From Bacteroidota bacterium (lineage in GTDB: Bacteria; Bacteroidota; Bacteroidia; Bacteroidales; B39-G9), in contig QMPG01000079.1 of assembly GCA_003648455.1 (NCBI GenBank), positions 1 to 10,631 on the forward strand: a DNA stretch of 10,631 bases, in the 5' to 3' direction. Each line of letters starts with the position of its first letter. Position 1 is the stretch's first letter. The position numbers were made by a program, and so were the translations under genes. Positions 1 through 6,845 of this stretch are shown here, in pieces. A model generated the notes under the pieces. That model worked only from the letters and a program-made list of their open reading frames with translations, searched no databases and was not told the origin of the DNA.

Positions 1-10
1 ATTAGATTAG

Positions 11-37
11 AAGGCAGGGTATTCTCTGCCTTTTTTT
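11..37 (+). terminator. Rho-independent terminator of the upstream unit
   Basis: The 7-bp stem AAGGCAG / CTGCCTT (11-17 with 26-32) has an 8-nt loop and runs into an unbroken T tract (31-37). It lies on the + strand just before the first + gene. It most likely ends transcription of a structural gene to the left of the window. Confidence 0.85.
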
Positions 38-68
38 ATGCGTAAAGATAAAGTATAAGGATAATATT

Positions 69-242
69 ATGGCAGATATCATTGTAAGTGGTGAAGCAAT
101 CACATTTTATGTTGATTATGAAAATTTATTAGAATTCACTCCTCTATCAAAAGATAGAAATTACAATGCAGGTTTAGATGAAAATAATAAGTATCCAGAA
201 GATTACTATGAAAATTATTCTGACCTGTTAAAAGCTAAGTAA
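69..242 (+). CDS. Small acidic phage protein of unknown function (57 aa)
   Basis: This is a 57-residue ORF starting MADIIVSGEA and ending SDLLKAK. The start is supported by an AAGG SD at 57-60, 8 nt ahead of the ATG. The gene begins 31 nt after the terminator at 11-37 and ends 11 nt before the neck-protein gene, which it precedes in the same orientation. The protein is short, acidic and rich in Tyr and Asn in its second half. It shows no signal peptide, membrane segment or motif I can name. Its place at the head of a neck/tail cluster suggests a minor virion or assembly protein, but that is inference from context only. Confidence 0.75.
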   Translation: MADIIVSGEAITFYVDYENLLEFTPLSKDRNYNAGLDENNKYPEDYYENYSDLLKAK

Positions 243-253
243 GGGAGAAATTA

Positions 254-1051
254 ATGCAAGAATGGGTTAACGAACTGTCAAGTGGTTATATAAACTCAGT
301 TGGTCCTGAACTACAAGTCTTTAAAATGGATAAGACTGAGACACAACTTGATGAGTTATATGGCGAAAGTCGGCAGGGAAGAATTTATCTACCTCCTTTT
401 CCAATTAGAGCAGTCTTTAATACGAACCAATGGGTTGGCTTTCTTGATATGGAACAGTTTAAAGAGAGAGAAGAAATATTAGTAGCTAAAGTAAATTTTG
501 CAGATATGGTTAAAATTGTTTCTGACCTTAGAAAGAAACATGTATCTGAAATTTTTATTAAATATAGCGGAAGAGGTATCCCCTCTATTGAAAAGATAAA
601 TAATGTTTTAACATTATATATAAATAATAAGTCTTACTTAACCTTTGACCTAACGAACAATATGTTCTCTACGGTTAGAAAGTTAGGAAGTAGAATTAAT
701 GATTATCCTGATTGGTCTTGTGTTCTTGCTGGACAAAATGACTTGAGTGTTAACCTCATAGATTTTAATAAGACTTCTTTCAGTGAACGTGAAACTATGA
801 TTTATTCAATAGATAAAACTTACCAGAATATAACAGATGTTATTGAACTTGGTGATGTTATTATTACTGATAAAAATCGAATGTATGAAGTCACAGGAGC
901 AAAACCATCTGGAGAATTTGGATGGAATTATTCTTTATGGCAGTTAGATTTAGAACTGGCACAGGTAGATAGATTTAATCTTCCTGGAAATTATATTAGT
1001 CGAATTAAAAAAGCCAATCAACTTGGCAATCTTAAAACGAGAATGGAGTAA
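254..1051 (+). CDS. Probable head-tail neck protein, T4 gp14-like
   Basis: The gene encodes 265 residues, close to the length of the T4 neck protein gp14 (about 256). The early LYGE motif (residues 35-38), followed by an aromatic/Pro stretch (YLPPFPI), and the late segment with GDVIITDKNRMYEV, then GW..SLWQLDLEL (about 200-238), match my memory of the gp14-type neck family. This is recognition of a pattern, not an alignment. In T4-like phages this protein joins the portal vertex to the completed tail. The start has an AGGGAG SD (242-247). The next gene starts 3 nt after the stop and its SD overlaps this gene's last codons, so they are translationally linked. Downstream tail-completion and sheath genes give the order expected for a neck gene. 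An unrelated head-completion protein is the main alternative. Confidence 0.6.
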   Translation: MQEWVNELSSGYINSVGPELQVFKMDKTETQLDELYGESRQGRIYLPPFPIRAVFNTNQWVGFLDMEQFKEREEILVAKVNFADMVKIVSDLRKKHVSEIFIKYSGRGIPSIEKINNVLTLYINNKSYLTFDLTNNMFSTVRKLGSRINDYPDWSCVLAGQNDLSVNLIDFNKTSFSERETMIYSIDKTYQNITDVIELGDVIITDKNRMYEVTGAKPSGEFGWNYSLWQLDLELAQVDRFNLPGNYISRIKKANQLGNLKTRME

Positions 1052-1054
1052 AAT

Positions 1055-1930
1055 ATGAAGATAGAAGGATTACTTAGCGAAGCCTCAAAAGAAATTACAG
1101 GACTACATACGATAGTCGTAAAGGATGGTAATACATCCAGACGGTTTACGTTTCAGAGTCATCGAATCGATTCTTTAAAGAAAGAACTATCTAAAAGATA
1201 TGGATCAAAAATTGTAACTAAAATTGCATCACAGATTAAAAAAGCTGAGACAAATGGTAAGCTTAAAACTTTTACAAATGATGACGCAGTTGATTTTGAG
1301 ATTGTTGGTGATAAAGTAAAATCAAAATTTAAAGTTGTTCTTGCTATAGAAGAAGGTGATGGAGATGGAGATGCTTTAATTGAAGCCAGAAAAGGTGATG
1401 GAGATGGAGATGCTTTAATTGAAGCCAGAAAAGGTGATGGAGATGGAGATGCTTTAATTGAAGTTGCGGATGGTGGTCCTGAAGGAAAACAACAAAAAGT
1501 TAATAAAAATAAAAATGTTGAAGCTGTACAATATGATGATGAAGTAAGACCAAAATATTCTGCTGATACAGACAAAACAAAAGTTATGGATAAATGTTCC
1601 AAAACCGGAAAGAATAAACTTATAAAAACTTTTGATAACATGAAAGCCGCTAAGAATTTTATTAAGAGAGAGAAGCTTAATAATAAAAAATATTTCATAG
1701 AAGCAAATATTGAAATAAAAGATAAAAACGCACAAGTCATTACAGTAGATGGTAAGCCTTATACTAAAGGATATGGTGGTTTAAAAGCTGATTATCCAAA
1801 ACATTTTGCAGCACTTAGAGAAAAGTTAAAAAAAGATGGTAAGACAATGGGTAATCTTGGAGGAAACGATCCTGCGGTTGATATCGTAGCAAAAGCTGAC
1901 GGAACAATACAAGTGAATTACGACGCATAA
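1055..1930 (+). CDS. Unknown structural-cluster protein with Asp-rich tandem repeat
   Basis: This 291-residue protein is Lys-rich and I do not recognise it. Residues 1-98 form a mixed alpha/beta region. Residues 101-137 hold nearly three perfect copies of a 13-residue unit, GDGDGDALIEARK. Residues 140-291 are Lys/Asn/Asp-rich. The unit places Asp at positions 1, 3 and 5, a hydrophobic residue at 8 and Glu at 9, as in the calcium loop of EF-hand or dockerin repeats. However, the usual Gly at 6 is Ala and the usual Glu at 12 is Lys, so metal binding is only possible. The start has a GGAG SD (1045-1048) inside the previous gene. The stop overlaps the next ATG (TAATG). A minor virion protein of the neck or tail is likely from position alone. 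Large antisense ORFs opposite the repeat are shadows. Confidence 0.85.
   Translation: MKIEGLLSEASKEITGLHTIVVKDGNTSRRFTFQSHRIDSLKKELSKRYGSKIVTKIASQIKKAETNGKLKTFTNDDAVDFEIVGDKVKSKFKVVLAIEEGDGDGDALIEARKGDGDGDALIEARKGDGDGDALIEVADGGPEGKQQKVNKNKNVEAVQYDDEVRPKYSADTDKTKVMDKCSKTGKNKLIKTFDNMKAAKNFIKREKLNNKKYFIEANIEIKDKNAQVITVDGKPYTKGYGGLKADYPKHFAALREKLKKDGKTMGNLGGNDPAVDIVAKADGTIQVNYDA
1355..1463 (+). repeat. Perfect 39-bp tandem repeat, about 2.8 copies, in frame
   Basis: Copies start at 1355, 1394 and 1433. The third is identical for 31 nt and then diverges. Each contains a nested GGTGAT GGAGAT GGAGAT hexamer series. Because 39 is a multiple of 3, gain or loss of units keeps the reading frame. Perfect nucleotide identity implies recent duplication or slippage, not old domain repetition. 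Confidence 0.95.
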
Positions 1931-2199
1931 TGGAAACAAATAAAGTTTTAACTATATATAAAAAAGCAATATTGAAGAAAGTGTCAGGTTTGTTAGATAT
2001 CATTAAACGTAATGATGCAGTTAAAACAGCTACTATTTCTAGTAGTGGAAATATTCATATAGAGTTTACTGAACCTGTAGATATAGAAGGACAAAACGTT
2101 CTTAATACTTTTATCTATGGTGGAGCTATAAAGAAGGCTAGCAGTAAAGATAAATTGGAAGATCAATATTTTAAGATACCTGCGATTGGAGCGTTTTAA
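1930..2199 (+). CDS. Hypothetical protein in the neck/tail cluster (89 aa)
   Basis: This 89-residue protein starts METNKVLTIY. It overlaps its neighbours by one base at both ends (TAATG at 1928-1932 and 2197-2201), the tightest coupling in the window. I see no strong SD ahead of its ATG, so translation probably depends on ribosomes finishing the upstream 291-aa gene. Residues 1-30 look helical and basic. Residues 32-65 look like beta strands (TATISSSGNIHIEF, VLNTFIYGG). No family is recognised. Its placement between the neck protein and the tail-completion protein suggests a small connector or assembly component. Confidence 0.75.
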   Translation: METNKVLTIYKKAILKKVSGLLDIIKRNDAVKTATISSSGNIHIEFTEPVDIEGQNVLNTFIYGGAIKKASSKDKLEDQYFKIPAIGAF

Positions 2200-2810
2200 T
2201 GCCTAGCTTACTTGAACACTTTTTATTTAAACAGCAATCAATAGCAATCAAAGAATTTCTGAAAAAGAAACTCTGGTTAAGTAAATATCCAGAGGATCAG
2301 AATGTTGATGTTTTTTACGCAACTCCCGAAAAGGCTTTTGCAAAACTTATAGCACCAATTATAAATGGTGGTAATTTATACCCAACTGTTTCTGTAGTTT
2401 TACAGGGAATGGAATTGGCACCGGGACAAACGCCTACTGGGTTTTATAAAAAATATGTGCAAGCTGATGATAGTTCTAATGTTTTTGAAGAACAATATCA
2501 TCCATTAGTTTATCAGTTAACATATAGAGTGACAATGTGGTCTGCATTACAATCAGACATGGATATTTTATTATATCAAGCAATGACAGCGGCACCTAAT
2601 AACAGAAAATATGCCACAGTTGTAGACGGACAGTGGATGGAAGCAGAAACAATGATTCCACAATCTGAAAGTGTCTTAGATCCGGGTGACGCCAGAGATA
2701 TATCGTTCCGATATGGATTTGACATTACGGTTCCTAGAGCTTATTTACCATTAAATTACGAAGAGTATTATGGTAAAATTCTTTCTATGGATATGGTATA
2801 TGATGTTTAG
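2199..2810 (+). CDS. Probable tail completion / sheath stabiliser protein, gp15/gp3-like
   Basis: The protein has 203 residues. Features I associate with the T4 gp15/gp3 tail-completion group are an N-terminal segment on binding to a structural interface, a central beta region (YPTVSVVLQGME; YHPLVYQLTYRVTMWSALQSDMDILLYQAM, about 104-130) and a C-terminal strand ending in VPRAYLP (179-185). Proteins of this group cap the contractile tail and lock the last sheath ring so that the head can dock. This is family knowledge plus pattern resemblance, and the exact orthologue (gp15 or gp3) is uncertain. The ATG overlaps the previous stop (TAATG) with a GGAG SD about 7 nt upstream. Its location two genes ahead of the sheath fits. 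T4 gp15 is longer (272 aa). Confidence 0.6.
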   Translation: MPSLLEHFLFKQQSIAIKEFLKKKLWLSKYPEDQNVDVFYATPEKAFAKLIAPIINGGNLYPTVSVVLQGMELAPGQTPTGFYKKYVQADDSSNVFEEQYHPLVYQLTYRVTMWSALQSDMDILLYQAMTAAPNNRKYATVVDGQWMEAETMIPQSESVLDPGDARDISFRYGFDITVPRAYLPLNYEEYYGKILSMDMVYDV

Positions 2811-2822
2811 AGGAGTGCTTAA

Positions 2823-2975
2823 GTGTCTTATAAGATATTCAATAAAACTTACCAACCAATAAAATTAGTTGGTAGAACAATTAGACAACGAAAGTTTATT
2901 TTAGTTGATTTTGTAACGAAGCAAATGCGTAACCTCGAAGCGAGAGGTTTGTTATTTATCAAAAAAATAAAATAG
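2823..2975 (+). CDS. Small basic protein with GTG start, upstream of tail sheath
   Basis: This is a 50-residue ORF, (M)SYKIFNKTYQP to LLFIKKIK, opened by GTG. The start is fixed by a clear AGGAG SD at 2811-2815, directly after the previous stop and 7 nt from the GTG. It fills almost the whole gap between tail-completion and sheath genes. The product is very basic (many Lys/Arg, few acidic residues) and carries a VGRTIRQRKFILVDFVTKQMRNLEARG core of likely beta-helix character. No family is recognised. Position suggests a small tail or neck component. Gene finders that ignore GTG starts or short ORFs would miss it. Confidence 0.75.
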   Translation: MSYKIFNKTYQPIKLVGRTIRQRKFILVDFVTKQMRNLEARGLLFIKKIK

Positions 2976-3015
2976 TAAAGGTAATTATAGATAATTTTAT
3001 GGAGGAAAAAACATA

Positions 3016-4974
3016 ATGGCTAAATCACCTAGTATTAAAATTCTTGAACGTGATATGTCTGCTTATACAGTAACTTCTTCCGATACAGTCCTAGCGATAG
3101 TTGGATATGCTACCAAAGGACCAATCGGAGTACCTACTTTAGTGACATCAAGATCAGAATTTAATGAAAAATTTGGAACTACAGTAGATGGTTCCCCTTA
3201 TGCGGCACTTGCAGCATATAGAGCATTTAATCAGGGAAATCAGGTAATTTTTGATAGAGTTGCAACTGAATCTGGAGATAAAGCGGCAACCGCAGCAGTG
3301 AAAGTAATTCACAATCTCGAAGAAGCAACTTCAGGAACTATGGGACTTGATCTCGGAGCAGATCCTGTAACGACTTTAACAGACGCAACAGAATATTCTG
3401 TCGATATTACAATCGATGGCGGAACATTAGAAAATGCGGCTTTCACAACAACAAGCACTGAAGAAACAGCGGCTAATATTTTGGCTGCAATCGACGCAGC
3501 ACTTATCGCAGAAGGTTCTGGAGCAACAGCAGTTTTAGTTGGAAATGTAATTACAATTACATCAGCAACTAAAGGAGCATCAAGTACAGTTTTAATCGCT
3601 TCTGGAACAACCGGAACTGATTTAATTGGTGAAGGTGCAGTTGCAGTCGCAACAGTCGCAGCAGTTCCTGGAATTGACGAAGATGGTTCTGGAACTGATG
3701 ATATTATCATCACAGCTTCAGAAAAAGGCTCTTCAACAAACCTTATTACTGTACAGAAATCTTCAAGAACAAATCCTGTAACTTTGGGTCTTGTTCATAA
3801 AATCGAAGTTTTTTACGACGGTTTTCTTAAAGAAACTTTTGATGAAGTTTCACTCACAACAGCAGATACAAATTATTTTGTAACTGTAGTTAATGAAACA
3901 CCTGATAATGGTGGTTCAGATTTTATTAGTTACGCAGTTGAAGATTTAGACGGTGATGATACAGTTACCGTTTATGCAGATGGTGTTGTAAATCTTGGAG
4001 TTGGAGATATTGAATTTACAGCTGGAGATACTTCTCAAGATTACGATTATGTAGTTGGAACTGATGGATTTGATGATGACGCAGCAGCTGGTGCAAATGA
4101 AGCACTTTTTATCACAGAGTTAGCAGTAACTGGTGATCTTGGAAATGTTGAATTGTTTGATTATCATATTTTAATCACTCCAGATGAGGGAGATGAAACA
4201 GTTCAGGACGCAGCAGTCGCACTTACAGCAGCTAGACAAGATTTTGTTTATATTGTTGATCCACCAATGGGATTACTTTATAATGAAGTAGCTGATTGGC
4301 ATAATGGAATTGGAAATCAAGGAAGAACAACTGCTCTTGATACATCTTATGGTATTCTTTATTGGTCTTGGTTAAAAGATTATAATGACGATACAAAAGA
4401 ATATGTTTGGTGTCCACCTTCTGTATTTATTGCAGAAAAATTAATGGAAGTTGATAGACTTTATGGTTCATGGTTCGCACCAGCTGGAGATCTTAGAGGT
4501 CGAATTACAGCAGCTGATTATGAATTATCACCTTCTTTCTTACAAAGAGAACTTCTTTATGGTGACTTCAATGCAGTTAACCCAATCGTAAATTTTGTTT
4601 CTAAGGGTCTTGAAATCTATGGACAAAAGACACTTATTAGAGAGAATACTTCTCTTAATAGAGTAAACGTAAGAAGAATGATTATCTTCGCTAAGAAATT
4701 AATCAAAAAAGCTTTAGAAGCTATCATCTTTGAACCACATAATCCTGATTCTTGGAGACGAGCTTCAAATTTAGTGGTACAAATTCTTGAACCTATCAGA
4801 CAGGGTGGTGGAATTGACCAGTACAGTGTAATTATTGATGAAACAGTAAATACACCTGATGTAATCGCACAGAACATCATGAAAGGTACTATTAGAATCA
4901 TTCCTACCAACACAATTGAGATCATCGAGATCACAATGCAGGTTGATAAGGCAGGTGCTTCTTTAGACGAATAA
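3016..4974 (+). CDS. Contractile tail sheath protein
   Basis: The 652-residue protein has the hallmarks of the phage tail sheath family. The N-terminal domain has SYTV-like strand segments, GYATKGPIGVP (30-40) and F...FGT.....Y.A..A......QGNQ (49-76). The conserved C-terminal half has DPP (415-417), APAGDLRGRI (488-497), LLYGDFNAVNPI (513-524), GQKTL (536-540), VRRMIIFAKK (552-561) and EP.N..SW. Sheath subunits stack around the tail tube and contract on infection, driving the tube through the cell envelope. Between the two halves lies a long insert. Residues about 120-200 are Ala/Thr-rich and resemble the flagellin/hook IN-type fold (EYSVDITIDGGT ... TAANILAAIDAAL ... VITITSATKG). More beta-rich sequence continues to about 400 and probably decorates the outer surface. 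The GGAGG SD (3001-3005) is strong, as expected for an abundant protein. Confidence 0.97.
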   Translation: MAKSPSIKILERDMSAYTVTSSDTVLAIVGYATKGPIGVPTLVTSRSEFNEKFGTTVDGSPYAALAAYRAFNQGNQVIFDRVATESGDKAATAAVKVIHNLEEATSGTMGLDLGADPVTTLTDATEYSVDITIDGGTLENAAFTTTSTEETAANILAAIDAALIAEGSGATAVLVGNVITITSATKGASSTVLIASGTTGTDLIGEGAVAVATVAAVPGIDEDGSGTDDIIITASEKGSSTNLITVQKSSRTNPVTLGLVHKIEVFYDGFLKETFDEVSLTTADTNYFVTVVNETPDNGGSDFISYAVEDLDGDDTVTVYADGVVNLGVGDIEFTAGDTSQDYDYVVGTDGFDDDAAAGANEALFITELAVTGDLGNVELFDYHILITPDEGDETVQDAAVALTAARQDFVYIVDPPMGLLYNEVADWHNGIGNQGRTTALDTSYGILYWSWLKDYNDDTKEYVWCPPSVFIAEKLMEVDRLYGSWFAPAGDLRGRITAADYELSPSFLQRELLYGDFNAVNPIVNFVSKGLEIYGQKTLIRENTSLNRVNVRRMIIFAKKLIKKALEAIIFEPHNPDSWRRASNLVVQILEPIRQGGGIDQYSVIIDETVNTPDVIAQNIMKGTIRIIPTNTIEIIEITMQVDKAGASLDE

Positions 4975-4989
4975 TCTAATTAAGTAAAC

Positions 4990-5020
4990 AAAAAGGACAC
5001 CAATTAAGGTGTCCTTTTTT
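4990..5020. terminator. Bidirectional rho-independent terminator between convergent genes
   Basis: A perfect 12-bp palindromic stem, AAAAAGGACACC (4990-5001) with GGTGTCCTTTTT (5008-5019), encloses a 6-nt loop. T tracts follow the stem on both strands. It closes the + strand structural unit after the sheath and the minus-strand unit at 6284-5019, whose stop codon lies in the flank of the stem. Confidence 0.92.
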
Positions 5021-6284
5021 ATGCATTGTTATAACAATCCTCACAATAATCATTAAATCCTATAGTGAAAACTTCCTCTTCACTTAACCTAACTCCACAT
5101 TCATTACATTGAATTGACCTGTTTTTAGCATAAATAATTTCTTCCTTGTTGTCTATAAGATATTGAAGCCCATCGCAATATTGAAAATGATCTTCATCTT
5201 CTATGATTGCAGGATAAGTCCCTTCTTCTATAAAAGTAAAACCACCCTCGTCAAATCCAACAATAAAAACTTTTCCTTCGTCATCAACCAACCAACAGCT
5301 CATATCCATAAAAATAAAACAAGAACCAATCTCTTCTTTGTGAAATAATAAATCAAGTGGAAGTTTAGATATCCAGTCATGTTCCCTAAGCTCAGGTACA
5401 TTAAGTTTAGAATATCGACGAAGGATCTTGTTTTTAAACATCTTGGATGGATACCACCGTAAATGGTGAAAAACATCCTCTCTGTCTTGTACAATCCAAG
5501 TACGAGAAATAAATCTATCTACTTCTACACCATAAGCAGTTTTTCTTTGTCCATCTGTAATATAGGCAAGTACTCTATTTGGATCAACAATAAGTCCTGG
5601 GATTCCTGCCCAGTAGGGATATTCACTTTCAAAGTTTAAACAAGAACTCCAAGTTTCAGCTGTAGAACACATAAACCAGTCAGCAAAGTTTCTTGTAATT
5701 ACAAGTTCTAATCCATTAGATGATTTTGCGATTTTAGAAGCACCAATCTGATCCATATAATACTTGATTATTTCTTGCGTTTTAATAACAGCTTCTTTCT
5801 TTTTTATAAGATCGTTCCTGAGATTGTTTGATGTGTCAACTAAAAAATTTCCAGTTAGCGCTGTCCAGTCTTCAAGAGTATCTCTATAATCATCAATAAG
5901 CTGTCCTTGCCGTATAAGAACATAAGAGCCTGCGTTGAGAAACCAGTCAGTAATTGCTTTAACTAATTTGAATTTATTTTTCTTATATTCTACTTGATTA
6001 TCTTTGAAGTTTTCATATGTTATATTTAGATCTCTTCTCACAAAATAGAAAACTTTTTTAAACTTTTCCCATCCAATATCAAGTTCTTTATAGTCTGTTT
6101 CTGCAACCTTAAACCTTCGACGACCATCTGGACAGCCTTTAAAGAACTCATTGATTTCATCAGTTGAATTAATGCCACTATCAATAATTTTGTTAAACCT
6201 AACAACACTTTTATCTGATAAAGATAGATTGTTGCGAACAATTCTTTTAATCGCAGCAAAGTTTTTTTCGTCATTTAAGTTCAC
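5019..6284 (-). CDS. Unknown phage protein with conserved W-x-S-C core and one C-terminal zinc ribbon
   Basis: The product is 421 residues from the GTG at 6284. I chose this start because AAGGTGG (6296-6290) lies 5 nt ahead, whereas the longer GTG at 6293 has no SD and would lie at the predicted transcript start. The protein is paralogous over its length to the 493-aa protein at 9382-7901. Shared parts are an N-terminal GWE.FKK...F segment (about 71-79), a central core ADWF.CST.E.W.SCLN.ESEY (201-222), PGLI.DPNR (229-237), YIT.G and RTW (261-263), and WISK.PL (304-310). The C-terminus has one CxxC pair set (393-396 and 414-417), a likely structural zinc ribbon. The core's invariant Cys, Trp, Asp and Arg could be catalytic, but I do not recognise the family. 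It has its own promoter and terminators on both sides, so it is a monocistronic unit. Confidence 0.9.
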   Translation of the reverse strand: MNLNDEKNFAAIKRIVRNNLSLSDKSVVRFNKIIDSGINSTDEINEFFKGCPDGRRRFKVAETDYKELDIGWEKFKKVFYFVRRDLNITYENFKDNQVEYKKNKFKLVKAITDWFLNAGSYVLIRQGQLIDDYRDTLEDWTALTGNFLVDTSNNLRNDLIKKKEAVIKTQEIIKYYMDQIGASKIAKSSNGLELVITRNFADWFMCSTAETWSSCLNFESEYPYWAGIPGLIVDPNRVLAYITDGQRKTAYGVEVDRFISRTWIVQDREDVFHHLRWYPSKMFKNKILRRYSKLNVPELREHDWISKLPLDLLFHKEEIGSCFIFMDMSCWLVDDEGKVFIVGFDEGGFTFIEEGTYPAIIEDEDHFQYCDGLQYLIDNKEEIIYAKNRSIQCNECGVRLSEEEVFTIGFNDYCEDCYNNA

Positions 6285-6300
6285 AATTCCCACCTTAGTA

Positions 6301-6329
6301 ATTATACTAAATTATTCTTTTTTTGTAAA
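6301..6329 (-). promoter_or_regulatory. Sigma-70 type promoter for the 6284-5019 gene
   Basis: On the minus strand, TTTACA (6329-6324, five of six consensus bases) is followed by a 17-nt spacer and a perfect TATAAT (6306-6301). Transcription should start near 6296-6293, placing the AAGGTGG SD at the very 5' end of the mRNA. That supports the GTG at 6284 as the start codon. It lies immediately after the terminator of the upstream unit. Confidence 0.8.
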
Positions 6330-6331
6330 AT

Positions 6332-6358
6332 AAAAAAGGACACTCGATTTGAGTGTCC
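6332..6358 (-). terminator. Rho-independent terminator of the long minus-strand unit
   Basis: The 8-bp stem GGACACTC / GAGTGTCC (6338-6345 with 6351-6358) has a 5-nt loop and is followed on the minus strand by six T residues (6337-6332). The + strand side lacks a T tract, so it works for the minus strand only. It sits just downstream of the 62-aa gene and directly upstream of the promoter at 6329-6301. Confidence 0.88.
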
Positions 6359-6379
6359 CTGTATCTAATTATTTTTTAA

Positions 6380-6568
6380 TTAAATAGTTTTTGGATTTTC
6401 TGGATTTTCTACAGCAATGTCAGTTCCATTTTTCTTTAAGTTAGGAGTATCGATTTCTACCTCGGTTCCTTCCTTTTCTTCAATCTCTCCATCAAAATCC
6501 ACATCGGTTCCGTCTTTCTGCGCTCCAGGTGTATTGATATCCAGAATTACAGGTTCATTATCAGCCAT
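6380..6568 (-). CDS. Small acidic protein with 14-residue internal repeats (62 aa)
   Basis: The protein starts MADNEPVILD and ends PENPKTI. From residue 18 it repeats with a 14-residue period. K18-DGTDVDFD, K32-EGTEVEID and K46-NGTDIAVE each share K-x-G-T-[DE]-[VI]-x-[FIV]-[DE]. The residues before K18 (DINTPGAQ) match the end of the second unit (EIDTPNLK), so about four units are present. Alternating polar/hydrophobic strands closed by G-T or T-P turns suggest a short beta-solenoid or extended strand repeat. The start has a GAGGAG SD within the preceding gene's 3' end, overlapping that gene by 8 nt. It is the last gene before the terminator at 6358-6332. No family is recognised. The N-terminus resembles that of the 54-aa protein (MADEPVV). 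Confidence 0.8.
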   Translation of the reverse strand: MADNEPVILDINTPGAQKDGTDVDFDGEIEEKEGTEVEIDTPNLKKNGTDIAVENPENPKTI

Positions 6569-6833
6569 GGTTTATCTCCTCTTCAGTATAAAAGTCATCT
6601 TCGTCTATAGTTATCTTTTCATTTAACAAAAAAAAGTATATATCTTCAGCTGACTTTTTATTCTCGTTAGCTTCTTCTAATATAAGATTATACATATCAT
6701 CTATTATTCCAGTGTTAAGCTCATTTCCAAAATCTTCTTCTGGAAAATATTCATTGCAGATATGTAATAATTTATCATTAGATGATGAAGATAAAGTTGC
6801 CTCTATTTCTTCAATCGCTTCGTAACTATCCAT
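6561..6833 (-). CDS. Highly acidic small protein of unknown function (90 aa)
   Basis: This 90-residue protein starts MDSYEAIEEIEATL and ends TEEEINHG. It is dominated by Asp and Glu, with few Lys/Arg, and most of it should be helical. There is no signal peptide or membrane segment. The start has a good AGGAG SD, and the 3' end overlaps the start of the 62-aa gene by 8 nt, so the two are probably coupled. No family is recognised. Strongly acidic small phage proteins sometimes mimic DNA or bind host enzymes, but nothing here specifically shows that. Confidence 0.8.
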   Translation of the reverse strand: MDSYEAIEEIEATLSSSSNDKLLHICNEYFPEEDFGNELNTGIIDDMYNLILEEANENKKSAEDIYFFLLNEKITIDEDDFYTEEEINHG

Positions 6834-6845
6834 TCTTTCTCCTAA

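Noticed and set aside
9..12. Lipobox-like VAGC at residues 9-12 of the 44-aa membrane protein (nt 6956-6945) as a lipoprotein signal
   Set aside because: The region before the Cys has only one Lys and too few residues for a normal n- and h-region, and the sequence after it stays hydrophobic. A membrane hairpin is the simpler reading. The coordinates given here are residue numbers.
1159..1740. 193-aa minus-strand ORF opposite the 291-aa gene
   Set aside because: It is open only because the Asp/Glu-rich coding repeat gives a Ser/Pro repeat in antisense. It has no SD, opposes a well-supported gene and has low-complexity content.
3309..3713. 134-aa minus-strand ORF inside the sheath gene
   Set aside because: The Ala-rich GCA-heavy sheath insert leaves the opposite strand free of stops. 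The Val/Ala/Ser low-complexity product and lack of an SD mark it as a shadow.
5163..5348. Short + strand ORFs inside the minus-strand genes (for example 5163-5348 and 8075-8266)
   Set aside because: They have no SD, Ile/Phe/Thr-rich composition typical of antisense AT-rich sequence, and they lie within well-supported minus-strand genes.
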